64,000 nt of DNA from NCBI GenBank assembly GCA_041685115.1, contig JAWLGK010000019.1, positions 8,307 through 72,306 of the forward strand, in the 5' to 3' direction. This DNA is from JALOAT01 sp041685115 (GTDB lineage Bacteria > Pseudomonadota > Gammaproteobacteria > Thiohalomonadales > Thiohalomonadaceae). The translations under genes were made by a program, and so were the position numbers. Under the pieces are notes generated by a model that was not told the DNA's origin, did not search any database, and saw only the letters and a list, made by a program, of their open reading frames with translations. Of the stretch, positions 63,909 through 64,000 are shown piece by piece; within the stretch, counting starts at the first letter, position 1, and the number at the start of each line of letters is the position of its first letter.

Positions 63909-64000
63909 GTGCGCTCGTGAAGGCGCGCACACAGCACGGTGAAAGTCCGTGTCGGGGTAAGCCAAGACCTCGTAGTCGAAGGTAACTGCGTCGCTGTGAG
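63909..64000 (+). mobile_element. probable group II intron, 5' end only (continues beyond window)
   Basis: The sequence starts with GTGCGC, a match to the group II intron 5' consensus GUGYG, and continues with GGTGAAAGTCC, GGGGTAAGCCAAG and GTAACTGCGTCGCTGTGAG, words that I recognise from domain I of bacterial group II introns. The intron would start directly after a stable hairpin. The reverse-transcriptase gene, if present, lies outside the window. Class cannot be assigned from 92 bases. Confidence 0.6.

Overview
This 64-kb window is GC-rich, densely coding chromosomal DNA of a proteobacterium, most likely a gammaproteobacterium with a respiratory, sulfur-linked lifestyle. The placement rests on a mutY-yggX overlap, a CopB-type Cu ATPase, gltBD, tsdBA, formate dehydrogenase-N and many c-type cytochromes. 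It is inference, since there is no rRNA or other marker gene here. Most genes are housekeeping or energy metabolism, packed into short operons with ATGA overlaps.

Layout. 1-11 kb: a PEP/pyruvate-binding protein cut by the left edge, then ammonia assimilation (gdhA, gltB, gltD) and hemE. 11-16 kb: a hotdog thioesterase, a PRMT-like arginine methyltransferase homologue, an MTH1187-family protein, msrA, a NUC1 nuclease and a glycosyltransferase. 16-24 kb: an orphan histidine kinase, a small DoxX-like membrane protein coupled to a Tat-exported Gfo/Idh/MocA oxidoreductase, a secreted unknown, and copB. 24-36 kb: a pyruvate/formate block. It holds fdnG (selenoprotein, UGA at codon 196), fdnH, fdnI, fdhE, then ppdK divergent from pflB-pflA. 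PFL makes formate, which FDH-N can oxidise at the membrane. 36-43 kb: tsdBA (thiosulfate/tetrathionate), trmB, corA, thiG, thiS, tRNA-Gly(CCC), a tandem array built from the 3' end of that tRNA, a ferritin-VIT1 fusion and an orphan lipoprotein. 43-54 kb: a cytochrome b561/DUF1924/diheme cytochrome/PepSY/two-component operon, then asmA-mutY-yggX, an MscS channel and a DUF167 protein. 54-57 kb: a PQQ-type sugar dehydrogenase, a cysteine-cluster protein, a CatB-like acetyltransferase, a repeat-rich gap and a DUF3579 protein. 57-64 kb: an accessory island with a type III restriction-modification system (mod, res) that has a Fic gene between the two subunits. On its left lies a decayed hypF end; on its right the first bases of what looks like a group II intron.

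The intergenic DNA is unusually structured. At least eight complete or partial copies of a long inverted repeat with 9-nt internal periodicity (GGAGG-, CAAAGG- or CAGAG-based) lie only between genes. A second family (CTCCC-GGA-GGGAG) occurs beside the restriction island and supplies the last codons of the Fic gene. The most unusual object is the tRNA-Gly array at 40.8-41.2 kb. Four units repeat the 3' half of the tRNA T-arm and acceptor end, each with a GC-rich hairpin insert splitting the T-loop.
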